Positions 8,316-16,530 of a DNA stretch of 33,594 bases are shown here, in pieces. The position numbers and the translations under genes are program-made. The stretch comes from Rickettsia sp. (lineage in GTDB: Bacteria > Pseudomonadota > Alphaproteobacteria > Rickettsiales > Rickettsiaceae): positions 1-33,594 of the forward strand of contig JAHFPS010000015.1 in NCBI GenBank assembly GCA_023269695.1. The letters run 5' to 3'. The number at the start of each line of letters is the position of its first letter. The stretch's first letter is position 1. The notes beneath the pieces were generated by a model that saw only the letters and a list, made by a program, of their open reading frames with translations, did not search any database and had not been told where the DNA came from.

Positions 8316-9806
8316 ATGTTAGACTTCATAAAACCCATAATTTCACTAAGATTCATTACTCCACTATTATTAATTAGTAGTATATTTAACATGCAAACTC
8401 ACGCAGACAGTGTAAAAACAAATAAAAAGGATAATTATCACATTACACGTGATTACTACAATAATTTAGTAGCCTCTAATAATCTTCCTATAGCGGAAAT
8501 TGGGATGTTGGTAAATATATTGCCCAAGGGTGGTGATATTCATCATCATTTTAGCGGTGCTATTTATGCCGAAACTTTCTTAGATTATATTAAAAAAGAA
8601 GGCTTCTATATTGATCCTAACAGTTATCAAATTCTTACAAAACCGACAAAAACATCTATGACTGTCGATGCAATCCGTGCTGATATACAAAAATATAATC
8701 AACTTTTATCACTTTGGTCAACAGGAGGTTTTGGTAATCATTATCAAGAGCAGTTACCACCAGATGAGCGATTTTTTAATTGTTTTAACTATTTTGTTTG
8801 GTTAGAAGACTATATGGTTCAAGATGTTTTGATAGCTTTGAAAAAGAATGCTGAAGCAGAAAATGTACAATATATAGAAACTATATTCCCTGCCGCCCCT
8901 ATTAGTACAAACATCGCTCTAGATGATATCAACAAGTTAACAAGCAATACAGATGATCTGACTATTAATCAGCTTTTAGAAAAAACTATGTTATTGTTAG
9001 ATCAAGATAAAGTTATCCATCAAGCTATTACTCACTATTCAACTATAGTAACAGATAAATCTAAAGATATTGATGATGATCAGTTTACCATGCGGTTTCA
9101 ACCATATGTATTACGTACGAGTAAACCATCTATGGTATTTTCTGGTTTGTATTCTGCCTTCTCTTTAGCACAAAATAATCATAAAATAGTTGGTGTGAAT
9201 ATAGTAGGTGCAGAGAATTCATTTGCCGCTATGAACGATTATACATTACATATGAAAATGTTTCGTTTTCTTAAACAAAAATTTCCTAATGTAAAATTAT
9301 CTTTGCATGCTGGTGAATTAGCATTGGGACAAGTTCCTCCAGAAAGGCTACGCCATCATATTCGTGATGCTATATTTATAGCCGGTGCAGACCGTATCGG
9401 TCATGGGATAGATATTATGCATGAATCTAATCCTTATCAACTAATAAATGCATTATTGGAAAAGAATATACTTATTGAAATTAATTTAACTAGTAATGAA
9501 TTTATTCTAGGAGTAGTAGGTGATAACCACCCTGTCAAACTCTATATGCGATATGGGGTGCCAATTGCAATTTGCACTGATGATGCAGGAGTATCACGCA
9601 ATAATTTAACTAAAGAGTATTTATTATTTATTAGTCGTTATAAACCATCTTATGAACAATTAAAACAAGTTGTCTATAATAGTATTAAATATTCTTTTTT
9701 AACGGAAGAAGAAAAGGAAAAACAACTTAATTTACTTGATAACAAGTTTCTTCTTTTTGAAGAAACTATAGCTCTCAATAGCAGATTTTTGACGGAGCGA
9801 CTATAG
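8316..9806 (+). CDS. Secreted or periplasmic adenosine deaminase-like protein (ADGF-type)
   Basis: A 496-aa metal-dependent deaminase of the adenosine/AMP deaminase superfamily, converting adenosine to inosine. The N-terminus has a hydrophobic stretch FITPLLLISSIF (13-24) ending MQTHA before DS, a likely signal peptide cleaved near residue 30. Active-site elements are complete: HxH at His76/His78 (GGDIHHHFSG), LHAGE with His331 and Glu334, RIGHGIDI with His363, and CTDDAGV with Asp422/Asp423. Extra N-terminal length and export resemble ADGF/CECR1-type enzymes rather than the ~340-aa cytosolic Add. The C-terminal residues SRFLTERL are encoded by gatttttgacggagcgacta, close to the repeat end at 2949-2973, so the gene's 3' end may be repeat-derived. 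A convergent nucleosidase gene follows. Confidence 0.85.
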   Translation: MLDFIKPIISLRFITPLLLISSIFNMQTHADSVKTNKKDNYHITRDYYNNLVASNNLPIAEIGMLVNILPKGGDIHHHFSGAIYAETFLDYIKKEGFYIDPNSYQILTKPTKTSMTVDAIRADIQKYNQLLSLWSTGGFGNHYQEQLPPDERFFNCFNYFVWLEDYMVQDVLIALKKNAEAENVQYIETIFPAAPISTNIALDDINKLTSNTDDLTINQLLEKTMLLLDQDKVIHQAITHYSTIVTDKSKDIDDDQFTMRFQPYVLRTSKPSMVFSGLYSAFSLAQNNHKIVGVNIVGAENSFAAMNDYTLHMKMFRFLKQKFPNVKLSLHAGELALGQVPPERLRHHIRDAIFIAGADRIGHGIDIMHESNPYQLINALLEKNILIEINLTSNEFILGVVGDNHPVKLYMRYGVPIAICTDDAGVSRNNLTKEYLLFISRYKPSYEQLKQVVYNSIKYSFLTEEEKEKQLNLLDNKFLLFEETIALNSRFLTERL

Positions 9807-9879
9807 AATCCTACATTTTCATTCTATCGTGAAAGTGTAATTCGGTACACGTGTCAATTTAAGAAAAAAAGCTGTTCTC

Positions 9880-10304
9880 TAAGCGTCTATTAGCGAGGAA
9901 CTACTTTAGTGGCAACGAAGCAATCCAATTTATACAAAGATATTGTTGCGTATACTTTTGGATTGCTTCGTCGTGCTTACGCACCCACAGCTGTCGAAAG
10001 TTAGAAGGTATGGCGGGTTTAGAGGTCATCATGGTAGTTTAAAAGTTGCGGGAAAATAACTGCCGTCATTGCGAGGAGGCGTGAGCCGACGAAGCAATCC
10101 ATTTTTGTGTTACCCTTGCGAAAGCAGGGATTTTAGATTCCCGCCGTTGCTAAGAATAACAACTTACGATTGCTTCGTCGACCTACGGTTTTCTCGCAAT
10201 GACGTTGACCACATACGACTTTTAAACTACCCTGCCTAAAATCGACAGCTATGCTCGTTCATCCCTTGTTTTACGTCTCAATTCTTCAAGTCATTTGAGT
10301 ATAC
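9880..10304. repeat. Nested repeat stack: A, E, A and B-like units, then a half F element
   Basis: This occupies most of the 500-base gap between two convergent genes. A family-A palindrome begins at about 9882 (gcgtctattagcgaggaact) but its right arm stops near 9986, where an E element starts (acagctgtcgaaagttagaa). Inside E is another A palindrome (10063-10204), and in that A's loop sits a degraded B-like unit, acccttgcgaaagcagggat to gattcccgccgttgctaaga. E ends at about 10250 (atcgacagctatg). A half F element follows, ending aattcttcaagtcatttgag and tatac at 10304. A few bases after the adenosine deaminase stop, an arm cctacattttcattctatcg also matches the end of the element at 32571-32826. 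Confidence 0.8.
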
Positions 10305-10306
10305 TT

Positions 10307-11509
10307 CTACAAGTCGGACAACAAGTGCAAAATAGCTATAGCACTATTAATACTGGTATAAAGTCCATACTCCACATATATGTTATAAGTCCACGCTTTT
10401 TGTACTTCTTGTAATAACTGACCTGATAAATTACCGATATTATGATTTGCTACCGGATCTGAAATATTTCTAATGATGCCAAATGGTATATCCATATATT
10501 TTGCTACCACCGCAACAAAATAATCATCCATCTCCAATGCTGAATATTTAGCATCATTACCACTAGTATCTGCAATCTCATATCTATTAGTCGACATCAT
10601 TGGTTTATTTGAACAATAATTATTAAACTTAGGATGGATAGTACAATCCATTGCTTTATTCATAACTGATTCTAATGTTATCGGAGGAGATAGCGATAAT
10701 TTTTTATTTATTTTTTCTACTATGTTCGCTAATTCTGTCTCAGTAACCGGAATTTTCTGAAGGATAGTATTATCCAATGTAGAATTTACGTTCCAGTCAC
10801 AAGATACCGTTTTATTATTCAGTGGATTACCTTTATAAGTTGCTATGTTAAAATTAACATTTTTATATGGTTCTAATGAACAGAAAACTTCATTGGTAAC
10901 ATTTACTGTACCTATTACATCATCTAGGATAGTTCCGCCTGCTATTCCAGTTGTTATAATTAACTCTGGTCTCATATCCTTAATCATTTTTTCAATTAAA
11001 ACTGTTAAAGGTACTTGATTTATCTCAAGGTTAAGTAGTTTTTGAGCAGATGAATTTGTTATAGATTTGATTAGCCCATCAGTCCGAAGATTCATATCAG
11101 ACTTTAAAATTAATAATTTTTTACCGCTCCTTAGTTCAAAAACAGCAATCTTTCCCCATGCTTTCAATGCCATTGATGGTATAGGGTCAACATTACCCTC
11201 CAACATTACTGAGTCTATAAAAGTTTCATACTCATCTTGATACAAAGACCATTTAGAATGGTTTATTTCAGAAGACAAATTTTCAGAAGGAAAAAATATA
11301 TGATTTAAAGCTATAAATTCATGGTATGTCCACACTATTGCTATAAAATCTACTTTAGGCGGTAGCACATCATAACTCAAATATTTTACTTTCGGCACAC
11401 CACGAAAACTAATAGGTGACAACTCTATTGGTTTTATAGGCAAATTAACAGCATCTTTATTGTTGAAAACATTTTGGATAGCATGTCTAGGTTTAATATA
11501 ATCTTCCAT
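10307..11509 (-). CDS. Nucleoside phosphorylase / nucleosidase superfamily protein
   Basis: A 400-aa protein with the PNP/UDP phosphorylase (MTAN-like) fold, whose members cleave the N-glycosidic bond of nucleosides. The diagnostic parts are ELIITTGIAGG (182-192) for the phosphate/ribose region and EMDDYFVAVVAKYMDIPFG (326-344) followed by IIRNISDPV, where Glu326/Met327 would contact ribose and Asp351 the purine. The N-terminal ~50 residues and a middle insert (about 200-310) make it larger than MTAN or DeoD (230-240 aa). No signal peptide is seen. It converges on the adenosine deaminase gene; together they could take adenosine to inosine to hypoxanthine, though in different compartments. Substrate is unproven. 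The stop codon lies 3 bases from a repeat end. Confidence 0.72.
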   Translation of the reverse strand: MEDYIKPRHAIQNVFNNKDAVNLPIKPIELSPISFRGVPKVKYLSYDVLPPKVDFIAIVWTYHEFIALNHIFFPSENLSSEINHSKWSLYQDEYETFIDSVMLEGNVDPIPSMALKAWGKIAVFELRSGKKLLILKSDMNLRTDGLIKSITNSSAQKLLNLEINQVPLTVLIEKMIKDMRPELIITTGIAGGTILDDVIGTVNVTNEVFCSLEPYKNVNFNIATYKGNPLNNKTVSCDWNVNSTLDNTILQKIPVTETELANIVEKINKKLSLSPPITLESVMNKAMDCTIHPKFNNYCSNKPMMSTNRYEIADTSGNDAKYSALEMDDYFVAVVAKYMDIPFGIIRNISDPVANHNIGNLSGQLLQEVQKAWTYNIYVEYGLYTSINSAIAILHLLSDL

Positions 11510-11714
11510 TATTCCCTCTGAATAAAATATAAAAACAGAATCACCTGATCTCTAATATTAGTTTAGCTTCTAATAATTATTAATAACAAATACCCTACTA
11601 TAAAGTCAGATATTTTGTCAATAAATATGAGTTAATTTAAAAATGCAAAAATGGGAAACAAAATTATTATTTCTTTTGTCTTAATTTCTCAGTCCACTAT
11701 CTCCAAAGATTTTT

Positions 11715-12980
11715 TCACTTTTTTGAATAGATCCTTTCTTCAATCTCATGACGAAAATGACGCACTAAACCTTGAATAGGCCAAGCAGCAGCATCTCCAA
11801 GAGCACAAATAGTACGTCCCTCGATCATTTTTGTAACGTCCAGTAATTGATCTATTTCCTCTATTTTTGCCTGACCGTGTACTAGTCGCATCATAATTCG
11901 CCACATCCAACCTGTACCTTCTCGGCATGGAGTACACTGACCGCAAGACTCATGCATGTAGAATTTACTAAGTCTCGCAATAGCATAAATAATATCCGTG
12001 GAATTATCCATAACAATAATTCCCCCAGTTCCAAGAGCTGAACCAGCTGACTTTAAACTATCAAAATCCATCACCAAATCTTCACATAGTGACTTTGGTA
12101 ATAATGGTACTGATGAACCGCCTGGAATAATAGCTTTCAGATTGTCCCAGCCACCACGTACACCTCCAGCATATTTCTCAATCAACTCCTTTAAAGGTAC
12201 GCCCATAGCTTCTTCAACATTACATGGCTTATTTACGTGACCAGAAATACAAAAAATCTTCGTGCCGGTACTGTTAGGCTTACCGATTGAAGCAAACCAA
12301 TCAGCCCCACGTCTAAGTATAGTAGGTACAACGGCAATTGACTCAACATTATTAATAGTTGTTGGACAACCATATAAGCCGAAATTAGCTGGAAATGGTG
12401 GTTTCAGCCTAGGAAACCCCTTATTACCCTCTAAACTCTCGAGCAGAGCTGTTTCCTCACCGCAAATATACGCTCCAGCCCCTCTATGCAAATGAATATC
12501 AAGATTGTACCCCGTACCACAAGCGTTATTGCCTATCAAACCAGCATCATAAGCCTCGTCTATAGCACGCTGCACATTGGATGATTCGTTATAAAATTCA
12601 CCACGAATATATATATAGCAAGTATGTGCGTTAATAGCAAAACTAGCAAGCAAACAGCCTTCAATCAGTTTGTGAGGCTCATACCTTAAAATATCACGAT
12701 CCTTGCATGTACCAGGCTCTGATTCATCAGCATTAACCACTAAATAGCTAGGTTTTGGGTGTTCTTTAGGCATGAACGACCATTTGGTGCCAGTTGAAAA
12801 TCCAGCACCACCCCGTCCCCGCAGACCTGATTTTTTTACTTCTTCAATTATCCATTCTCTACCTTTAATAATAAAATCTTTTGTATTATCCCAATCTCCA
12901 CGTTGCTTACTGCTTATTATATCATATTTTTTCTGCCCACTAATAAGATTAGAAAAAATTTTATCGCTAATTTGTAACAT
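11715..12980 (-). CDS. nuoF: NADH-quinone oxidoreductase subunit F
   Basis: A 421-aa complex I subunit that oxidises NADH with FMN at the peripheral arm. Motifs: [17 protein letters not shown] (51-67) for [22 protein letters not shown] (83-97), [19 protein letters not shown] (167-185), and the N3 4Fe-4S ligands Cys346, Cys349 and Cys352 in [15 protein letters not shown] plus Cys392 in TICALGD. Length and motifs are normal. It stands alone, with no other nuo gene beside it, as is usual in Rickettsiaceae, where nuoF is separated from the main clusters. Confidence 0.97.
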   Translation of the reverse strand: MLQISDKIFSNLISGQKKYDIISSKQRGDWDNTKDFIIKGREWIIEEVKKSGLRGRGGAGFSTGTKWSFMPKEHPKPSYLVVNADESEPGTCKDRDILRYEPHKLIEGCLLASFAINAHTCYIYIRGEFYNESSNVQRAIDEAYDAGLIGNNACGTGYNLDIHLHRGAGAYICGEETALLESLEGNKGFPRLKPPFPANFGLYGCPTTINNVESIAVVPTILRRGADWFASIGKPNSTGTKIFCISGHVNKPCNVEEAMGVPLKELIEKYAGGVRGGWDNLKAIIPGGSSVPLLPKSLCEDLVMDFDSLKSAGSALGTGGIIVMDNSTDIIYAIARLSKFYMHESCGQCTPCREGTGWMWRIMMRLVHGQAKIEEIDQLLDVTKMIEGRTICALGDAAAWPIQGLVRHFRHEIEERIYSKK

Positions 12981-13189
12981 AATTCACTCTTAGAATATCT
13001 GCACATGAGAGTATAGATGAAGGTAAATAATTGTGAAGAATAATATTTAGGTGATTTTTTTATCATAACGGTTTAAAAGTAGTGCCTAAAAAGCAATTAT
13101 ATACTGGTTGGCTACTTGATACATGACGCAAATTGTGATTTTCCATGATATAATAAATCCCCTGAAATACAGGTGATATAGAGGTTTAT

Positions 13190-13291
13190 ATGAGAAAAAT
13201 CACCGTTATTATTATTTGCTCGATTAATTTTATGCTTGCAAAAAGTTATAAATTTATGATAATTATATACTTATCATTAAAATGTACATAA
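13190..13291 (+). CDS. Possible small hydrophobic peptide, 33 aa
   Basis: The 331-base gap between nuoF and the rpn remnant holds one small frame starting MRKITVIIICSINFMLAKSY. It is preceded by tagaggtttat, a plausible ribosome binding site. The N-terminus looks like a signal peptide or single membrane segment, and the frame ends after 33 codons. It may be the relic of a longer secreted protein, or chance. No homology is recognised. Confidence 0.2.
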   Translation: MRKITVIIICSINFMLAKSYKFMIIIYLSLKCT

Positions 13292-13311
13292 TAAAGTATT
13301 TTTTATTGTTT

Positions 13312-13545
13312 CTATTCTGCCGGACTTGCCCCTTGAATATTCATTTTTAATAGTTCGTTAATTTTACTAATAGATAAGCCAGTCATTTTAGCAATTTCAT
13401 TAACAGAAATTCCTTTACTCATTAACATTTTTATTAATTTAACTTCTCCGATTTGGATTCCCTTAGCTTCTCCTTCATCGATATATTTCTGTGCGACAGT
13501 TCTCATAATGTTCTCTTTTTCTTCTTCAGATAAATATTTAGCCAA
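13312..13545 (-). pseudogene. C-terminal remnant of an Rpn family gene
   Basis: A 77-codon frame, opening with TTG, has only the end of an Rpn protein: LSEEEKENIMRTVAQKYIDE, a GEAKG linker, then KLIKMLMSKGISVNEIAKMT and GLSISKINELLK. The last ~35 residues align with the tail of the full-length Rpn at 5322-6266 (KLIKMMINNGNSIEEVARMT). The nuclease domain with the catalytic Asp and Glu is absent, and upstream sequence is hairpins and unrelated relic, so this is a decayed paralogue. A small protein with only the helix-turn-helix-like tail could still be made, but no ribosome site supports it. Confidence 0.8.
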
Positions 13546-13548
13546 TTA

Positions 13549-13635
13549 CTCCCAACTAGAAGTGGGAGTTTGTTATAGAACCGCTCAAAGCGGGTTAATA
13601 TTACTTATTTTGACCTGTAGAACAGGTTAAGTTGG
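13549..13635. other. Three consecutive short hairpins
   Basis: Within 90 bases lie actcccaactagaagtgggagt is split as arms actccca/tgggagt, then aaccgctcaaagcgggtt, then acctgtagaacaggt. Each is a compact stem with a small loop. None is followed by a clear T run on the + strand. They could be terminators for the flanking relics, or subterminal hairpins of a lost IS200/IS605-type element; neither can be shown here. Confidence 0.5.
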
Positions 13636-13817
13636 TCAGAGCTTTTATCTTCAGATTCTTGGTTTTGAACGTATTTTATCAATTGTTCCTAGGCAATGTC
13701 ATTATTAATCAAATCAATTTCATTATACTGATTTTAAGAGATTTGTTTAATATGAGATAACTGATTCAGTCTTGTATCATTTCTTTTATTTTGAATTTTC
13801 TCTACTATTTGTAATTT
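13605..13817 (-). pseudogene. Coding relic with two in-frame stops
   Basis: Reading the minus strand gives a 71-codon frame with two internal stops: KLQIVEKIQNKRNDTRLNQL, then SHIKQIS, stop, NQYNEIDLINNDIA, stop, EQLIKYVQNQESEDKSSDQL and NLFYRSK before the final stop. The charged, helix-like composition is protein-like rather than the Phe/Leu/Ile-rich product of random AT-rich DNA, suggesting the C-terminal end of a dead gene. I do not recognise the family. The other ~140 bases up to the ATPase gene show nothing clear. Confidence 0.3.
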
Positions 13818-13961
13818 TTATTAATGATGCAGCAATTTGGATTAACCATACGTGCAATGTAAGAATTTTATTTTATGTAAATCTACTCGCTAGGCTAGCT
13901 TGTTTGTGCTATTATCCCTTAATAAAGTTTATAATAATTTTCTAATAATAATGAAATTAAT

Positions 13962-15812
13962 ATGGCAGTAGAATTTTCTGATAATATATCAGCCAGAAAA
14001 ACTAATATTGTTAAAGCTAACAATAAACCACCGAGAATGAGAACAGGTACTGATGAGTTCTATGACTTAATAGTAAATAGTGATGTATTTGTTGATAAAA
14101 GTCTAATGATCAAAGAATTACTAAAAGATAGTGGTAAAGTTATCTTGATCACCAGACCAAGGCGGTGGGGTAAAAGTTTGAATATGAACATGCTCCAGAA
14201 ATTTTTTGAGATAGAAGCAGATGAAAGAGGTACGCCTTTACCACCAGAACAGAAGATCAATAACAAGCTATTTACTGGTGGTACAGTAGATTTAGGTTTT
14301 GACGAAACTAAAGAGTTAAAACCTTTGAAAATTGCGAGTGATGTAAGTAGCATGAAACGTCAAGGTCAATTTCCGGTGATTTTGCTAAACCTTAAAGATG
14401 TTAAAGGCAGTAGTTACCAAGAAATTGAAAGTGGGATAAAAAATCAAGTAACTAAGTTATTTGTAAACCATCGATATTTAAAGCATTATATAGCAAAAGA
14501 TGAAAATTTACTAGATGATATACAAAAGGAAAAGTTAAATCGGTATTTTACAGGAAAGCTCGATAAGGAAGACTTAAAGGATAGTTTATGTTTTTTAAGT
14601 GAATTACTTTTTAAGCATTTTAATCAAAAAGTGTATATATTGATCGATGAGTATGATACACCTATTAATAGTTCCTACATTGAGTTTGGTAATAAATTAA
14701 AAGAATTTGATGATGTACTAAAGATATTTCGTGGGATGTTTGGCAGTAGCCTAAAGAGCAATCCTTACTTAGAGAAAGGCGTAATAACTGGTATATTACG
14801 AATTGCTAAGGCTAATTTATTTTCGGATTTGAATAATGTTCGTGAATATACTCTGCTAGATGAAAAATTTGCCAAATTTTATGGCTTTACTCAAGCAGAA
14901 GTTGATGAGTTATTAACCAAAGTACCGCTTGACACGACTCCTGAAAAAATTAAAGCTTGGTATAATGGCTATAATTTTGGTGGTGAGGTGATTTATAATC
15001 CATGGTCAATTATGTTATGTTTAGATAGTAGAGGTGAGCTTGATCATTATTGGCTTGATAGCGGTGGCACTGTTTTGGTTGATAAAATATTACTATCTGA
15101 TGAAATGCAAATTGATCTCCAAAAGTTAGTGTCAGGTGTAAGTATAACATCACCTATTACAAAACAAATTACTTTTGCTGATATTAGTAAACCAATAGGA
15201 CTGTTTAGTTTATTGTTATTTAGTGGTTATCTAAGCCCAACTGCCATAGCACCAGAAAGAAATATTTATGAATTATCGATACCTAACGAAGAAGTAAAAT
15301 ATATTTATGAAACAAGAGTATTGCAATGGGTAACTGATCAATTAAAAATAGATAGTTCCAGATACTATTCTTTTGTGAGTTTGTTACCTGCATGCAAAAT
15401 AGAAGAATTTAAAGAAAGGTTACAAGAGCTATTATTGAATGCTACTAGCTTTCACCAAACAGGCGAAAAAAAAGCCGAATTATTTTACAGCGGTTTTATG
15501 CTTGGCTTAATTAATATGCTAGCACCGAATTATATCATAGAAAGTGAAAGAGAGACAGGTAGTGGTAGAGCTGATATTATGTTGCTACCTAAAGCTGGCA
15601 AAAGCCACAATGCTATTATCATTGAATATAAAATATGCAAATCTCCTGATATTCTAGAATCTGTTGCAAAAGAGGGGTTAGATCAAATTGTAAGAAAACA
15701 ATATGAGGCTAAAATAAAAGAATACTCACATGTTCAGAAAATCATTAAAATTGCTATGGCTTTTTGCGGCAAAGAAGTTGCACTACAGTATCAGATTGAT
15801 ATAGTTTCTTAA
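13962..15812 (+). CDS. AAA-ATPase-like protein with C-terminal PD-(D/E)XK nuclease domain
   Basis: A 616-aa protein of the AAA-ATPase_like plus PDDEXK_9 architecture (formerly DUF1703), multicopy in many Rickettsiales and other symbionts. Residues 31-58 (DEFYDLIVNSDVFVDKSLMI) are the family opener. The P-loop is RPRRWGKS (65-72, Lys71) and Walker B is VYILIDEYD (224-232). KGVITGILRIAKANLFSDLN (272-291) and AWYNGYNFGG (332-341) are hallmark blocks. The nuclease part has Glu506, Asp538 in GSGRADIML, and Glu555-x-Lys557 in IIEYK. All key residues are present, so it appears intact. Its role is unknown; mobile or selfish behaviour and host interaction have both been considered for such families. 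It stands alone beside rpn debris and is followed by a perfect 40-bp palindrome. Confidence 0.88.
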   Translation: MAVEFSDNISARKTNIVKANNKPPRMRTGTDEFYDLIVNSDVFVDKSLMIKELLKDSGKVILITRPRRWGKSLNMNMLQKFFEIEADERGTPLPPEQKINNKLFTGGTVDLGFDETKELKPLKIASDVSSMKRQGQFPVILLNLKDVKGSSYQEIESGIKNQVTKLFVNHRYLKHYIAKDENLLDDIQKEKLNRYFTGKLDKEDLKDSLCFLSELLFKHFNQKVYILIDEYDTPINSSYIEFGNKLKEFDDVLKIFRGMFGSSLKSNPYLEKGVITGILRIAKANLFSDLNNVREYTLLDEKFAKFYGFTQAEVDELLTKVPLDTTPEKIKAWYNGYNFGGEVIYNPWSIMLCLDSRGELDHYWLDSGGTVLVDKILLSDEMQIDLQKLVSGVSITSPITKQITFADISKPIGLFSLLLFSGYLSPTAIAPERNIYELSIPNEEVKYIYETRVLQWVTDQLKIDSSRYYSFVSLLPACKIEEFKERLQELLLNATSFHQTGEKKAELFYSGFMLGLINMLAPNYIIESERETGSGRADIMLLPKAGKSHNAIIIEYKICKSPDILESVAKEGLDQIVRKQYEAKIKEYSHVQKIIKIAMAFCGKEVALQYQIDIVS

Positions 15813-15912
15813 GTTTAATACAGGATATAAGCTACAATGCTAATAACTCTAGCATTTGAGGTCTATGAAACTTTTATACCAAATTGCATTAATAAGTAAA
15901 GATAAGTATAAT

Positions 15913-15952
15913 TAAGGCGGTACCTTTTGTCTAGACAAAAGGTACCGCCTTA
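15913..15952. terminator. Perfect 40-bp palindrome, possible bidirectional terminator
   Basis: taaggcggtaccttttgtct followed at once by its exact reverse complement, with gtctagac at the centre, 100 bases after the ATPase stop. A 20-bp arm with no spacer and no mismatch is unlikely by chance. No T run follows on either strand beyond the internal tttt, so the terminator role is an inference. No second copy was noticed in the window. Confidence 0.6.
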
Positions 15953-15997
15953 TAGTATTGTATAAATTAAAAATTACCAATGATTTTAGGGAATTCT

Positions 15998-16530
15998 AGC
16001 ATAGGTGGGGATCTAAAATATGGTCAGAAAAGCTCTGAGATAATAGACCTCCTTCGAAACTCTACTTCTGCTGGTGATTTGTACGTTGATCCGGTACTCG
16101 AATCATAGCTGTCGAAAGTTAGAAGGTAGAGCGGGTTTAGAGGTCATCATGGCAGTTTAAAAGTTGCGGAAAAATAACTGGCGTCATTGCGAGGAGGCGT
16201 GAGCTGACGAAGCAATCCATTTTTGGCTACTTTTATGGATTGCTTCGTCGACCTACGGTTTTCCTCGCAATGACGTTAGCCACATACAACTTTTAAAGTG
16301 TACTATCTAAAACCGCTTCCTCTTCTAACTTTCGACAGTCGTGGTACTCGAATCCTCACGTACATTAGAGTACGCTGCGGTTCTGTACTCTGTGTCTCCT
16401 TCAAATCCCTCAGCACAAGTGAGTTTCGAAGGAGGTCTATTATAGATTCCTGCCTATGCGGGAATGACGCCTTTTTCGTTTAAATATAGCAGATGTTGTA
16501 TTTCTAGACTTTTGACGGATCGACTAGCTA
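15998..16530. repeat. Composite repeat interrupted by a 238-bp family-E element
   Basis: This covers most of the 715-base gap before prmC. The host repeat runs from ggtggggatctaaaatatgg to ggtactcgaatc (16104), is interrupted, and resumes at 16343 with ggtactcgaatcctcacgta. It ends with a B-like half (tgcctatgcgggaatgacgc) and the tail gacttttgacggatcgacta shared with 2949-2973. The inserted E element is 16105-16342, with inverted ends agctgtcgaaagttagaag / cttctaactttcgacagt, an inner agtttaaaagttg / caacttttaaa pair, and a full A palindrome at its centre (16184-16276). The 12-base ggtactcgaatc stands on both sides of E. Confidence 0.85.

Noticed and set aside
13962..15812. AAA-ATPase plus PD-(D/E)XK protein as a new anti-phage defence system
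   Set aside because: Architecture is superficially similar to ATPase-nuclease defence proteins, but it matches the known AAA-ATPase_like/PDDEXK_9 family, stands alone, and has no partner genes.
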